Below, piece after piece: positions 12,277-24,600 of a stretch of DNA of 64,000 nt. Under the pieces are notes generated by a model. The model searched no databases, had not been told where the DNA came from, and was given only the letters and a program-made list of their open reading frames with translations. The position numbers and the translations under genes were made by a program. The DNA lies in contig CALZFC010000030.1 of assembly GCA_945643635.1 (NCBI GenBank), forward strand, positions 4,268,001 through 4,332,000, in the 5' to 3' direction. Source of the stretch: Allodiplogaster sudhausi. Lineage: Eukaryota; Nematoda; Chromadorea; Rhabditida; Diplogasteridae. How positions within the stretch are numbered: the stretch's first letter is position 1; every line of letters starts with the position of its first letter.

Positions 12277-14135
12277 GTCTCGTCTGTTCTCTCTCTATCT
12301 CTCTCTGTTCTTCCTCTTCGAGGTTGTGCGCCATCGCGTTATAACCCCTAATTTTCGTGATGAGCCCCCTTGTGAGAGAAATGCATGACTTCTTAGCCGA
12401 CTTCGTCACTCGCCATATCCGTCATAGCAAGCTAATCAAGCGAATATACCTAACTTGAGAGCATTTAGAATAATCTAAACTTTTCGAATTTGGCACCAGA
12501 ATCTGGTGCGGTTCTTTTGCATTCATCGAATCATGCGTTCGTTTCCACATTTCTCTCGTTTACAAGTCTGCAGTTTTCTTTTTTTATTTTATCTCCACTT
12601 TTAGCTCATTCTCTCTCTCTCTCACTCACTCTCATATGTATTCACAGACCAACATGGCCAAGTTAGGAAAACAGCACCAAAGTACCGCCCTAGCGGTTTG
12701 CTCTGGACTGCTTTGAGTACTGGTTTGTATCGCTGTGGGGCGCATTATATCACTGGCTCTTCCCAATAGCTAGTTTATATTTTCATTTGTCATCAATTTT
12801 TTTTCTCTTTTTTTTCCAAAGTTTTGCCGAGACAATTTTTTTGTTATTCCTTGGTTAATATTGTTTTAATTTATACAACGAAAGCTTCTGGAGCAATTAT
12901 TTTCGTCCGATTACTATAAGTAGACACATCCTATGCGTTGGGATACTGTCGGCCTTACAGAGAAGCATACGCTATTTCGATAAAGACTTTTAAGGTCTGC
13001 TATTATCTAGCAAAGTTGCACTTAATTTAAAAAAACACTTCTTATAATAATTTTTTCTCTGATTTGCTTTGGATTTATATTTTTTAGGCACGCATTTTTC
13101 TAGTCAAGATTAAAATACTTCTCTCCGGGGCTGATTTCCTTTTCCGATGCCCTAAATGCTCCGAAAACACAAGTAAGTAGACACAATACTTTACGCATCT
13201 TGTCCCATTGTTTTCTTTGTCTCTCTCTCTTCCAACCACTCGGTGTTTTCTGGTGATTTGGCCCCCATCGAGGGGAGCGGAAGTCTCTTTAGAGGAAGAC
13301 GCCTGCCTGGGCATTCCTAGCGCCCCCCTCCTTTTCTTCCTCTTTTCCATAGTTCTTTCTCTTTTGGCCTATTCAATTCAGTCGGGACCAAACAACTTCC
13401 CCCCTCAACACCAGCCCCCACTCACTACTTCCTACCCTGCCCAATGTGAGTTGTGATGAGAGAATATGCCAAAGTTGGAATATTCCATTTTTTTCGTCTT
13501 CTCCTTTTGCCTTGAATTTACAATGAATTTTAAGCGAAATTACCGAAATCCTACTCGAATATTCCATGTCATATTCGATTATTCCAGTTGTCTGCCCTCT
13601 TTTTTCATCATGATTGGTACATTCCAACTCGGGTGCTCCTGCAGCCTGCGGATACAATTCATAGATGATGCACTCGACCTTTGACTCTCCCCTGTTCTGC
13701 TCTCCCACTTCTTTCGTCTTTCCATTTCTCTCTTCTCTCTTCTCCATGTGCCACGTTGCCCCAGCCGAAGCCGTCTCCATAAACTTTGGAATTATGGGAG
13801 ATTGCTCGCCCCCAAATAATAATCATATTTCGCACTTTTCCGTTGTCTTTTTTTTGCTGCGCTGAACTGTTTGCACAATCTATACACAGCTATCTCTTCT
13901 CCCTTTTTCTTATATTGTCTTTCTCTCACACACACTCTTTCTATCTCTCTGTTTCTCTGCCTCTCTCTCCCCCTCTCTCTCTCTCTCTCTCTCTCCCTCG
14001 CTCTGTCTATCATCTCCCTATCCCATTTCTCACTTTCGTTCCGTTGCTCATCCTTGGTATCTCTACGCTCATGTTTCTCCTTTTTAGTCGTGGCTCTAGC
14101 TCCATTTCATCGTGGAACATCCTCTCATCGTTTGT

Positions 14136-14181
<46 letters not shown>

Positions 14182-14750
14182 GTTTTCTCCCGCTTTTTGG
14201 CCATGCCCTCACTTGGCTTCGCTTCCGCCCACCAAACGAGCGCTTGTCGAGCTGTTCTTCTTCTAGTCGCCCTTGTCGATCGTTTTTGTATTCCTGTCGG
14301 AATCTTCCTGGCCAAGGCTGCCCCCCCCCTCCGGAGCAACTTTACTTAACGCACCCCAACCTACTCTACCGTGCACTTGGCCCTCTATACTACACCTCTC
14401 TGGATCTCTACCCCCCTTCTCTGTCCCCTCCACACATAGACTTCCGGCTCACTGCCTTTCCGATTGGCTCCGCAAATTGACTGAGTGGTAGTGGTGAAGG
14501 TTTGGCGGGCAGCAGGCGGCCACCCACCTGTGCCTCTCACTATCCCTAAAAGCACCGACCCCTGGCTGGAATAATCGAGATCCAGATCCAGACTGGCATA
14601 TACTATGCGCGTGCCATGGGTTGGTAGAGAATATTGGAATATGCGAGAGAGAACCTGAAAGTGGCATATTCGAAAGAAATGTGTAGTATTTGGATTACTC
14701 GAATTTCCGGTCGTTTACTAAGTCGAATAAACAGATTTGCTAATCTTGTG
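11775..14750. other. Gene-poor spacer with CT tracts
   Basis: CT tracts lie at about 12243-12305, 13960-14000 and 14138-14180. GAATATTC-type words occur near 12010, 12135, 13480, 13555 and 13570. I found no splice-bounded coding stretch I would defend. Confidence 0.5.
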
Positions 14751-14756
14751 GTATTT

Positions 14757-14849
14757 CAGCAGCGACATCCCGAAGCGAATGATAGGTCGCCCTTCCTAAA
14801 GATGCACATCATGCGCTACGCGAGGAAACGCCTTGGTGGATATGGTTAG
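14757..14849 (+). CDS. Possible terminal exon of an unknown gene
   Basis: After an acceptor ending TATTTCAG, an open frame of about 30 codons runs to a TAG stop. The carboxyl end reads MRYARKRLGGYG. The basic RKR motif before a short Gly-rich tail resembles a prohormone cleavage site, but it could equally be the basic tail of a structural or ribosomal protein. No upstream exon was joined. The following 14850-15350 is AT-rich and empty. Confidence 0.3.
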   Translation, partial: QQRHPEANDRSPFLKMHIMRYARKRLGGYG

Positions 14850-15354
14850 GGATTCTGCACGTTAAAATATTTGTATTTAATTTACTAAAGTAATAAAAAT
14901 AATAATGAATTCTAAATATTTTTTTGAGTATTTTAATTTTGAGATTGTCTGTTTTTTAAAGTTTAATTTTTATATTTACTGTGATGGAAGTAATACAAAA
15001 TAATTGTAACTTCAATTTCATAATTCACGCATCTACTAACCACATCCGAATCGGACTACCCATGCAACTTTTTAGGCTCAGAAATTTAAATTTTTGGCTC
15101 ACCCACTCAATTTTTTTTTCGAAAAAAATAGTTACATTTTTGGCTTTTCCGCCTTAATTTTCGAGGTCTCGGAGCTCTTTCCTACCTATTTGTGTGGGAT
15201 CTTCGGACCACTTTTTTTCCCTGCCTGGTTAACAATGTTTGCTCGAGAATGAGAGAAAAAATTGTGTATGTTGCTGTAATGGTACATTGAACAATCGGTC
15301 GATGTAAAGGAAAGAAATTTGCAGGTCTATTAGAAGCGTGTATGAACTCTAAGG

Positions 15355-15480
15355 TGAGAGAAAGAAAGAGAAAATGAGAGAGTTGGGAAGATAGTGGCAG
15401 AAAAAGAGAGAGAAAGATTGTGCGAGAAATAGAGAGAGAGAGAGAGAGATTGTGCGAGGAATAGAGAGAGACAGAAGACT
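15355..15480. repeat. (GA)n tract
   Basis: Interrupted purine tract about 160 bases upstream of the hexosaminidase gene's presumed 5' splice acceptor. It may lie in that gene's promoter region. Confidence 0.85.
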
Positions 15481-15616
15481 GAGGAGGAAAAAAGCTAGTA
15501 CACACCAAATGAATGATTGCCTTGAGCAAGCGAAACAAGGAACAGGAGAACGAGAATAAAAGAAGTGCCTGATGCTGTAAGATTAGATCTGACTTCCTTG
15601 TGAATTCTTCTTTCGT

Positions 15617-15640
15617 TTTTTTTCAGGCACCATTGGCAAG
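15617..15640 (+). promoter_or_regulatory. Splice acceptor just before the start codon (5' UTR intron or trans-splice site)
   Basis: A T-rich tract ending TTTCAG at 15625 is followed by only 15 bases before the ATG at 15641. In nematodes this arrangement is typical of a spliced-leader addition site. An ordinary intron in the 5' UTR would look the same. Confidence 0.45.
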
Positions 15641-18600
15641 ATGCTTCTTCTTGGTGTTGTCGCCTTTGGAATATTCCAAATCTGCCAGCCAGCTCCTCCA
15701 AGGGTTCGAAACAATTAAATTAACTAGCTAGTCGTCCTTGGAATATTCATTTCACATTTTTTCACGTGTATATATTTATTCACTACGTCAGTATATTCGA
15801 TTTCGTGTGAAAACAGAGGACGATTGAAAATTTTTAACACCATTGCAGGATACTCGTCATTTGCCTGGCCCTCCGAAAGCTGCTGGAAACAACGAGCTTG
15901 GCGGAGCAGCGGTTAATTCGCGGCCCCTTCGCTTTCGAAAAACCACTCGGGCGAATCGAAAACCAGTTAGTATTACATGTATTTGGAATATACCATTGGT
16001 AAATATTTTGGAATATACCAATGGCGAATATTTATTTACAAATGGTGGAATATACCAATAATTTTATTAAAGATATGTCCCTGACAGTGACTGCGTTGTA
16101 GGGTTCCTTCTACCGCAATGTCATCGTCCACTTCGACCTGAAAGGCGCACCGCCGCGTGTTCCGTACTTCTTGCAGCTTCTTACACTTGCAGCGAACAGT
16201 GGAGCAACAGGTTTTGGAATATATCAGTGAAAATTATGAGTAGAGAGAACATTATTTCACTATTAGTATAATAATGTACTAGCGTGCCTTCGGCCTTCGG
16301 CACGCTATGGGCCTTCGGCCCGGTCAATTACCACCGGGGCTATCGCCCCGGTGGTCATTTCCCGATTTAAGAAAACAAAATTCGTTCGATTGTTCCGGCC
16401 GATTCAGTTTCTTTTCTCTAGCAAACAAAAAAAATCCAAAAAAAACATCGAACGCCAGTAAGCATCCGGACGCAAGCGTGCATCCGGACGCAAGCGAGCA
16501 TCCGGACGCAAGCGAGCATCCGAGGCGCACCCAAGAGATTACCTCAAACTTGGGTAATTAAACCGACTCAGTGAGAAAAACCGAGGGAAGCCAATTGCTG
16601 CAGCATTCTATATCTGTCGGGTTTTTGACTACGCACCGGCTCGCTCGCTGGGTGCGAGACAGCATAGAGAGGAGAGAGAGTGCAGATGGCCAGACAGCAG
16701 CCGCCTGACCCAGAGCTCACCTAGACCAATTAAACAGCCATTCAAAACCTTCAACGACCCTTTATAAGCTTAAGATGAATTCTAATGACAATGCAATGTA
16801 TGAGAAAGTTGTTCGACTTGGCGTGACGGTTCTTTCAAACCATAATTTGATGACATAGCTTAAATACCCTCGGAGATATCGCGGGGCTTCGGAAACCGGC
16901 TCCTTTAAGGTACTTATCGAATGTTTTAAAAAACCCAAATAGGCTCATATTGAAGCCTGTTCAATTCTCAACAAGATGCTCCTAGTCCCATCCCGATACC
17001 GTTCCTACTTCTTAAGATATAAAAGTTCAAAGTTGGTCCCTAACAAAAAATGTTTTCAGTTTTATCGATTTTTTTGATATCCCCCATGCGCAAAAGTTTA
17101 CAAGTCATACATTAAAAGATGCGCCTTGAAAAACTGCATCGATAGAACCCGACAATCAACGAAGCGCACGTCAGGATTTTGAGAAAAGGGGCAAAAACAT
17201 GCGAAAAAGTGCCCATTTTAGAAAATCATTTCCCACCGATCTACCAATCGATCTACGAAATCGAACTTCTGGCTATTGGTAGATTCAGCCCTGAGGAATA
17301 CAATACTATTTTTGTTATTTTTGTAAGTGCCCTAGAAAATGAGATATTCCACCTCAAAGTTTCCCGAGTAAGCCCCCTTTGGGGCGCCGGGGCCGGCGCC
17401 AACCAAAAATTTCCAAACCCTCATAGGACGATAGCCGAGACTTCAAAGTACCTTTTTGGAAAGTTTCATCCAAATCCACCAATCCTGCCGCCCACAGGAA
17501 TCAATCTGCCGTAACCGGCCTTTAAATTACATACGTTGTTTAATCTATAGAGAGATATTCTGGTTTTTTTTTTGTCAATGTGTTCAAGCAATTGATATCA
17601 ATATTTCCACTAAAACGAAAAGTGCCTGTTACAGGAGTTCTGCTAGAGTGGGAGGACATGTTCCCCTACACTGGCGAGCTAGAAATCGCGCGAAGCTCAG
17701 ATGCATACTCTATCGAAGATGTCCGCACCATTCTTGAGCACTGCAAGTTAGCGAATTTCTGAGTTCCAATAATATTTATTTTAGTTCATTTAGTGATTAA
17801 TTTTAAATTCGAAAATGTGCTCATTGTAGAATTTTATTATTCAGCATCAAATCTTTTGAACATAAGATTACCAAGTAATTGACAGTGAACTGAACAACCT
17901 CAATGAGACACTCTGTATTCAGATCACTCGGTCTTGACGTGATCCCGCTGGTGCAAACGTTTGGTCATCTCGAGTGGATTCTGAAGCTTGAACAGTTTCG
18001 GCCATACCGCGAGAACGATGCGTCTCCGCAAGTTTGTTTTATTTTTAATTTTGATCTTTTTAAATATTTTACTTTATGCAGTAAGCACACTGTACTCTGA
18101 CTGATTGTTTAAACATCTTTGTTTTAGGTCATTTGTCTCGGTGATCCTAAGGCTGCCGCGTTGATTAAGGATGCTATTAGCCAGGTAAATATTCTAAGAT
18201 TTCTAGGATGACTTTTTTGCATATTAAATTAAGAAAAATGAAGAGGTTGATATTCGTACTTTATGATTTGCTCTATTTAATAACGTTATATCAAGTAAGA
18301 AAAAGAATGATATTTTCCCAGTTTTATTCTACGCCTATTGCAGGTGATGAAGGCACACGCGGACATTGGAATTCCATTCTTCCACATCGGCGCTGACGAG
18401 GCTTTTGAGGTTGTGGAATAATCTATTTTTTTCTCTCATAAAAATCCAAAATGTGCATTACAATTGTCCTAAACATTTCATTGCAGTAGACAATCCATAT
18501 TTAGCTCTGTTTTTTTTTCTGTTATCGCTTACTCTTATTTTGTCTTTTCTGCGCTAATTTTTACTTACAATTAGTTAATCTTTCTAAAATTCTTTAAATA

Positions 18601-21600
18601 ATATATTTTAACATAAAAAAATTCAGTATGGCGACTGCAAAGCCGCGCGCGCTTGGCTCACGCAACACAGCGCCTCCCGTGAAGAGCTCGCTCTCACTCA
18701 TCTTCGAGACATTGCCGAGCATGTCATGGCGACGTCACCAAGCACTGTGTTCGTTGGTCTTTTTAGAATATTCTAATTATTAGTTTTAGAATAACCTGAT
18801 TACTATTTTTTCATAGAATATTCTAATTATGATTTTTAGAATATTATAAAATTATACCTTTATTTAGACATTTATATTTGAACGTATATAGGTATTTTAG
18901 AAAGGTTTTATTTTTATTTTAGTATATTTTTCACTACGAATTCTGACATTTAGTGTTTTGGCATGGAACGACATGCTCAAGACGTTCCCGCCCTCAGTCA
19001 TCGCTGACCTTCGCCTTGGCGACCTTGTTGAACCTGTTGTTTGGGACTACTCCGAAGGAATTGTTACACTAAATGGTCTAGTATTTAGATTATACTAATT
19101 TAAAATATTTTAGGAATCTTTCTACACTTTGGTTTAAAAAATTTCTTATTTTTGTGATTCTCCATTTTAGAAAGAAACACGTCATTTGTTGCCAGTATTA
19201 TACTGTATATTTTAGATCAGCAGTGGGATGCGCTGGCAGCGAACTTTCCAACGGCTTGGGCATCCTCTGCATTCAAGGTGCTTCATTTAATCACTGACGA
19301 TCGTAATATGGAATATTCTAACTTTAAATAAAGGAAGATGGTAATCTCTTTATTCATATATCTATTAGTAGGAGAATGGACAGAATAAGTTTTTAGGGAG
19401 CAAACTTTCCATCGGCACAATACATCGACATTCGGCATTACGAAACAAATAATCGAGCGTGGATTGAAGTCAAAAAGGTACCTAGTAAATTACGATTTAA
19501 ATAATGTTAACATTGAAAAAAACTGTGGATATATGAACTTTTGGATGCTAGTTTTTTTTTAGAATAATAAAGAATATAAAATCAATTAATTTTTTTAAGA
19601 AGCGTATTCAGACATAATAAAAACATTCACCATGTCCATTTGCAGCAGCAAGAGAGCAAGTTCAAGGACGGCATCAGAGGCATTATCATCACGGGGTGGC
19701 AAAGGTGAACGATATGTAAAATTATTTTTTTAATTATTTAAAAATGTTTTGAGTAGTTATTTATTATGTTCCTTGTAATTTCTTCTCAAACAGGACTGTA
19801 TATGGTTGTTGTTTTGCCCATATTTATGATTCCTATTTATCATTGTAATAGTGCTATAATTGCGCGTTCTTTTAATAGCCGGACAAAATTTTAGAATTTG
19901 CTAAATTGGATATTTCCTTTTTTATCTACGAAAATCTGTTTAGATACGATCATATGACCGCACTCTGCGAGACTTTGCCAGTTGGCACACCTTCCATGGT
20001 ACTGAACATCGAGACGGCGTTGGCGGGAGGAAAAATGGTATGTCGAAAATCTTTTGGAGTATTCTAATTGGAATATTCTATTCGATGAAAAAAATATGTT
20101 ATAAAAATGGAATAGTTCGTTTTCTTTTCAAATACTCATGATCCCCTTCCCGGTGGTTTTCAGTTCACCCGCTCTGATTTAGTCTGTATACTATTCAAAG
20201 CCTGTGATGTGGAGGCAGCAGCAGGTCAAAAATTTGAGATTTTAGGAATGCAGTAAAGGTGTCTGCAATCATTGAAATTATTTGTAATAATGTGTCATTT
20301 TTAAATTCATTGGCATTACAGTTTTTATAGAGTGATATAATCAATATTTATTTGAGGAGCAAGAAACAATCAGACGACGCGCCGCAGCCAAGCTGAACTG
20401 CACGTCCTTCTCTGTCGGAAACCTTAATGTCATCAGCACTCGCTGCGGCTTTCCAGGTTTATTCCGATTAGAATATTTTGGTTAGAATATTCCAGGATGT
20501 GACCCATTCCTTTATGCCGATTAGAACATTCAAACTTTGAATATACCATCAACTTTAATATAGTAGTTGTAGGTCACAAAGTAAAAAAAAAGTCTTTGTT
20601 ATGTCAGGTTTCCAAGCGTACCTCACCTTCCAACAGTCGGTGCGTTCGACAGTCGAGTACATTGAAGCGGAGCTTGCGAAGTTAACATTACTTAATGTTC
20701 AATTAAATAAAATCCTTTCTTCCATTTATTGATTGCTCGCATGCAATATTAGCGTTGGCTAAACAGAAAATTCACCCACTTTTATCATAGTATCCTGTTC
20801 TTTGAATGTACACTTTTTTAAACGGATTTGACAGCATAACATTGGATGATCCGTGTTTGATGTAAAAAAATGTTTTTTAAGTATATTTCAAATTGTATTA
20901 TCAGGGACCACCAACTGCTGGGCTGGATGAGCCCGTACTCGCGTGCTCATAGCTACGGCCAGAACTGGTACCTCAGACAGATCGAGCCAAAGCTGGCTGG
21001 CTTCTCAGCCTCACTTCAGCGTACCATCAGCGAGCTGAGGTATAATTCTTATTAGAATATGCTAATTATATTCGTGTGAATATTCCAATTAAAAAAAGGA
21101 ATCAAAGCTGTAAGAAGCCAGGCCGCCTAAAGCCTGACTCCTCATCTAGATCTAATAATGTGTAATGACCGACCTGTTAATATGCCTCCTGGCTTGCGGT
21201 CGGTGCTCGAACCAGCCGTCCTGCAGTAGTGCAGAGCCCCTCTCTGACGCGCCCTCTCCCGAGGGGGCGGAGCGTAGAGAGGGAGAGAGAGTGTGCGGCC
21301 GTTAGGCGGCCGAGAGAGTGTATGTGGATGCACGGGTTTCAACATGCCCCCTTTCGGAAGCTTGTCGATCCCCTGGTCGACGGTCGAAACGACGCGACTT
21401 TGCGTTTCGGTAACTCCGTGACTGATGTTGTGGTTAAATATGCGGTTATGGTGTGGGGAGTATATGCTTATGCACATGAGAGACCGGCCGAGCAGTTTGG
21501 ATGGTGTTAGGTTTTTTTTTTCTGCTCAGCTCGGCTCTTTCGTCTGCCTTAGTCACGTCTGTAGCGCGCAGGCGGCTGCCTGTGGCGCGTCGATCTTCGG

Positions 21601-24600
21601 ACTGGATGTCCGTCTGTCGTTGTCGGCATCTCGAGTGGGGTGCTCGACTTCTTGGTCTTCGGAGCTCGTTTTCTCGCTGTGCTCGACGAAGCATTGTCTT
21701 CTGGTTCGGCTTCCTCTGGCTCTTCTTCGCTTTCCTTCTCACTCTCTTGGATGTATTCTGGATTCTTGTTCTTCTTCTTGGGCTCGTAGGTGCGCACATT
21801 ATCCTTGTGGTGAAACTCGATCCTTCCGTCTCCTCGGATCGAGATTCGCGGCCCTTGGACGTCGAGCACTTCGAAGGGCCCGTGAAGTCTCGGCGCCAGC
21901 TTGTTCTTTGGCGGTTGCCGCTTCACCAGGACACGATCACCGGTCATGACCTGTCGTTTCGCCACATTGTGCTGCTGCTGATAGAGACGCTCTTGTTCTA
22001 GCTCGGCTACATTGAGCTTCTCTTTGACCAGCTTCCCGACGCTCTGCATGTTTGCCTTGAGCTTGTCTGTGTACGAGGGTTCCATGAAGAACTGGCAGTT
22101 CCAGGGATCGTTGCCATTATCTTCCGGAATCCTTGGTGTTCTGCCGAAGAGTGCTTCGAATGGTGATGTACCGATTGAACGGTTTGGAAGCGAGTTTATT
22201 GCGAAGATGACGAGCGCGAGGTGGATGTCCCAGTCGTCCTGCGTCTCGTTCACGTGGCTCGCCAGGATTTCTTCGATCTGACGATTGAGACGCTCTACCA
22301 ACCCATTGGTGGCATGGTGATACGGGGTCGATGTTGCATGGTCTATCTTCATGGTTCCGAGGAATTCTTGGAATTCGCCGGCGAGGAAGTTCGACCCCCG
22401 GTCGGTGACTATCATCTTCGGCGCTCCGTGCTTGCCGATCACTTCTTCCATGAAGGCGCGTTCGACGGAGGTAGCGCGCTGGTCCTTGAGTGGGACGGCG
22501 ATGGCGAACCTGGTCAGCGCGTCACGCATGGAGAGGATGTATCGGTTGCCGTCGATTGTCTGGGGCAGGGGACCCAGAATGTCGACGTGGAGACGCTCGA
22601 AGGGGAGACTGGGCTCCGGGAAGGTGCCAAGAGGCTCCTTCGTCTCTTCGTGGGAGAACGTCTTTCTCTTCCTGCACTTCAGGCAGAGAGTGACTGCTTC
22701 TTCCACGTCCTTCTTCATTTCCGGCCAGTTTTATCGTCGCCGGATGCACAAGAGAGTGCGGTCGATACCAGCATGCGATGCTAGCATCGGGGATGTGAGG
22801 AAGTGTTCGACGATTTGTTTCATGATGATCGTTGCCAATCTGGAGGTTGTAGTCGACTTCGGCAATGAAGTGAAACGGGGTGCCGTTTGCGGCGAATGCC
22901 CCGCGTGCTCGTTCGTCGAGTGAGCCTCCTTTGTCGATGTTTTGGCGAACGAAAGTCTGATGATGGTAATAGCTGTTCTTCGTCCGGTGTACAGCGCGAG
23001 AGCGCTAAGTCGAAGATGTTTTCCTTGCCGAGACGAAGTTTGGTCGTGACATTGGACAGCACGAAGTAAATATAAAGATAACTAGCTACTTTCTAAATGC
23101 ATGATATACTATAACGAAAATACATTTACGAGAAAATTAAGAATAACAATAAGCTAAACTTTTGATTGAAATATATTGGGTAAGCCTTATTAATGAGAGA
23201 TATAGAGATAGAGAGAGAAATAATGAAAGAAAGAAGGAAAGAAAGAAAGGAAGAGAGAAAGATATGACTAGACCGAGATTGTTGACGATTTTTTCTGTGC
23301 CAGCTGGACTGGCTGGAATGCAAATGTTGCGTGCGCCGTCTTATCTGACAGGCGCACTGAGCCTAATATCATCAATCTTGACCTAGTTGGAGGCAGCGGG
23401 CAGCAGCGAGAGTAAATGAGACGAGAAAGATATAAGATACATATGAGATAGAGTAAGTTAGATAGAGAAAGAGAGAAAATGTGGCTCTCTGTTGTTTACT
23501 CTGTGTGCCTCTAATGCCTGCTGGCTGATAGTCTAATGAGAGATTCGATCGGCTGCGACCGGGTACTCTCGGCCATAGGCAATTAATCAAGGCCAGCGGC
23601 GTAGAGATAGAGAGAGAGAGAATGCATCAGAGAAAGAAACAACGAGAGATAATAGAGAGAGATATAGAGAAATATACATACATATAGAAATTTGTTAGAC
23701 ATATATATAAATAAAAGAGTATGAGAGAGGGATAGGATACCAGCACTGTGAACAAAACAAGAAAAAACAAATACCCGAAACAGTGCTGGTTGCACTTCTA
23801 CAAAACGGCTTAGGCGGAACGAGCATACACATTTCTCTAAAGGTACTCCAGCCAGCGTGGAATGAACGTCACACTTTTACCTCTATTTTAGCTATCCTTC
23901 TAATCGTATCCATCAAAGCTATTGGTAGAGAGATTGTCCGCTATCACCAAAATAAATCCCAGTTGCTAACTCCGTTTGCCTATCCTAGTTTGGACTATAG
24001 AGAGACTTACATATGAATTCGAGGGCGGTAAGCGCCATCCCAGGCTACCGCCTTGCCTAGCCACTGTAGGAGGAGAAGAACTACAGTGGATACAGCTACC
24101 TTGGGGGCCCTCGTTTGCTCTATGGGGATTCTAGGATGGAGGTGCCCAGCCTTGCAGCTCCCCGTGCTGCAAGTTACTATCCACTTGGGTCACTCTCAAT
24201 AGGTGGGACGTGCTACCACCGGCAAAGAACGCTTACCTTATAACCAAATAAACGGAGTCATTCCAAAACACGAAACATGCTACTGGGGGGTGACTAGTTA
24301 ACTCAGACAATCTAACCTAGAACCTAGGAGTGTGAGTTCACCGGCTAGAGGCTCAAGAGTTCACTAGATTATGTTAGTCCTTGTGAACAAGTATAGTTTA
24401 AATATTAAAATCTTTGAATGAAATAATTTTTGGTAAAATTCCCTCTTGCCCCTGCGGCAAGAGTTCGACCCGGGACCTCCATGTAAGAAGCCAGGCCGCC
24501 TAAAGCCTGACTCCTCATCTAGATCTAATAATGTGTAATGACCGACCTGTTAATATGCCTCCTGGCTTGCGGTCGGTGCTCGAACCAGCCGTCCTGCAGT

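Larger units (their letters stand above)
16279..17555 (-). mobile_element. Helitron-like non-autonomous element in a hexosaminidase intron
   Basis: Read on the minus strand, the element would begin A|TCTCTCTATAG (host A at 17556) and end with a GC-rich hairpin followed by CTAG|T at 16282-16279. This fits the Helitron pattern of 5' TC, a hairpin near the 3' end, terminal CTRR, and insertion between A and T. It has no coding capacity. The interior has a tandem repeat and stretches unlike the AT-rich intron around it. The ends were chosen by pattern and may be off. Another transposon class remains possible. Confidence 0.4.

Noticed and set aside
16455..16515. Three short repeats with similar spacing considered as a CRISPR-like array
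   Set aside because: Units are directly abutting tandem copies without unique spacers, inside an intron of a eukaryotic gene.
21229..21510. Plus-strand frames across the LTR and integrase region
   Set aside because: They are shadows of the minus-strand integrase and of the LTR; the LTR frame repeats at 24602 simply because the LTR is duplicated.
24010..24460. Considered as a tRNA or small RNA gene because of the tRNA-like sequence at 24463-24481
   Set aside because: The match is limited to the primer-binding site next to the LTR; no cloverleaf can be drawn.
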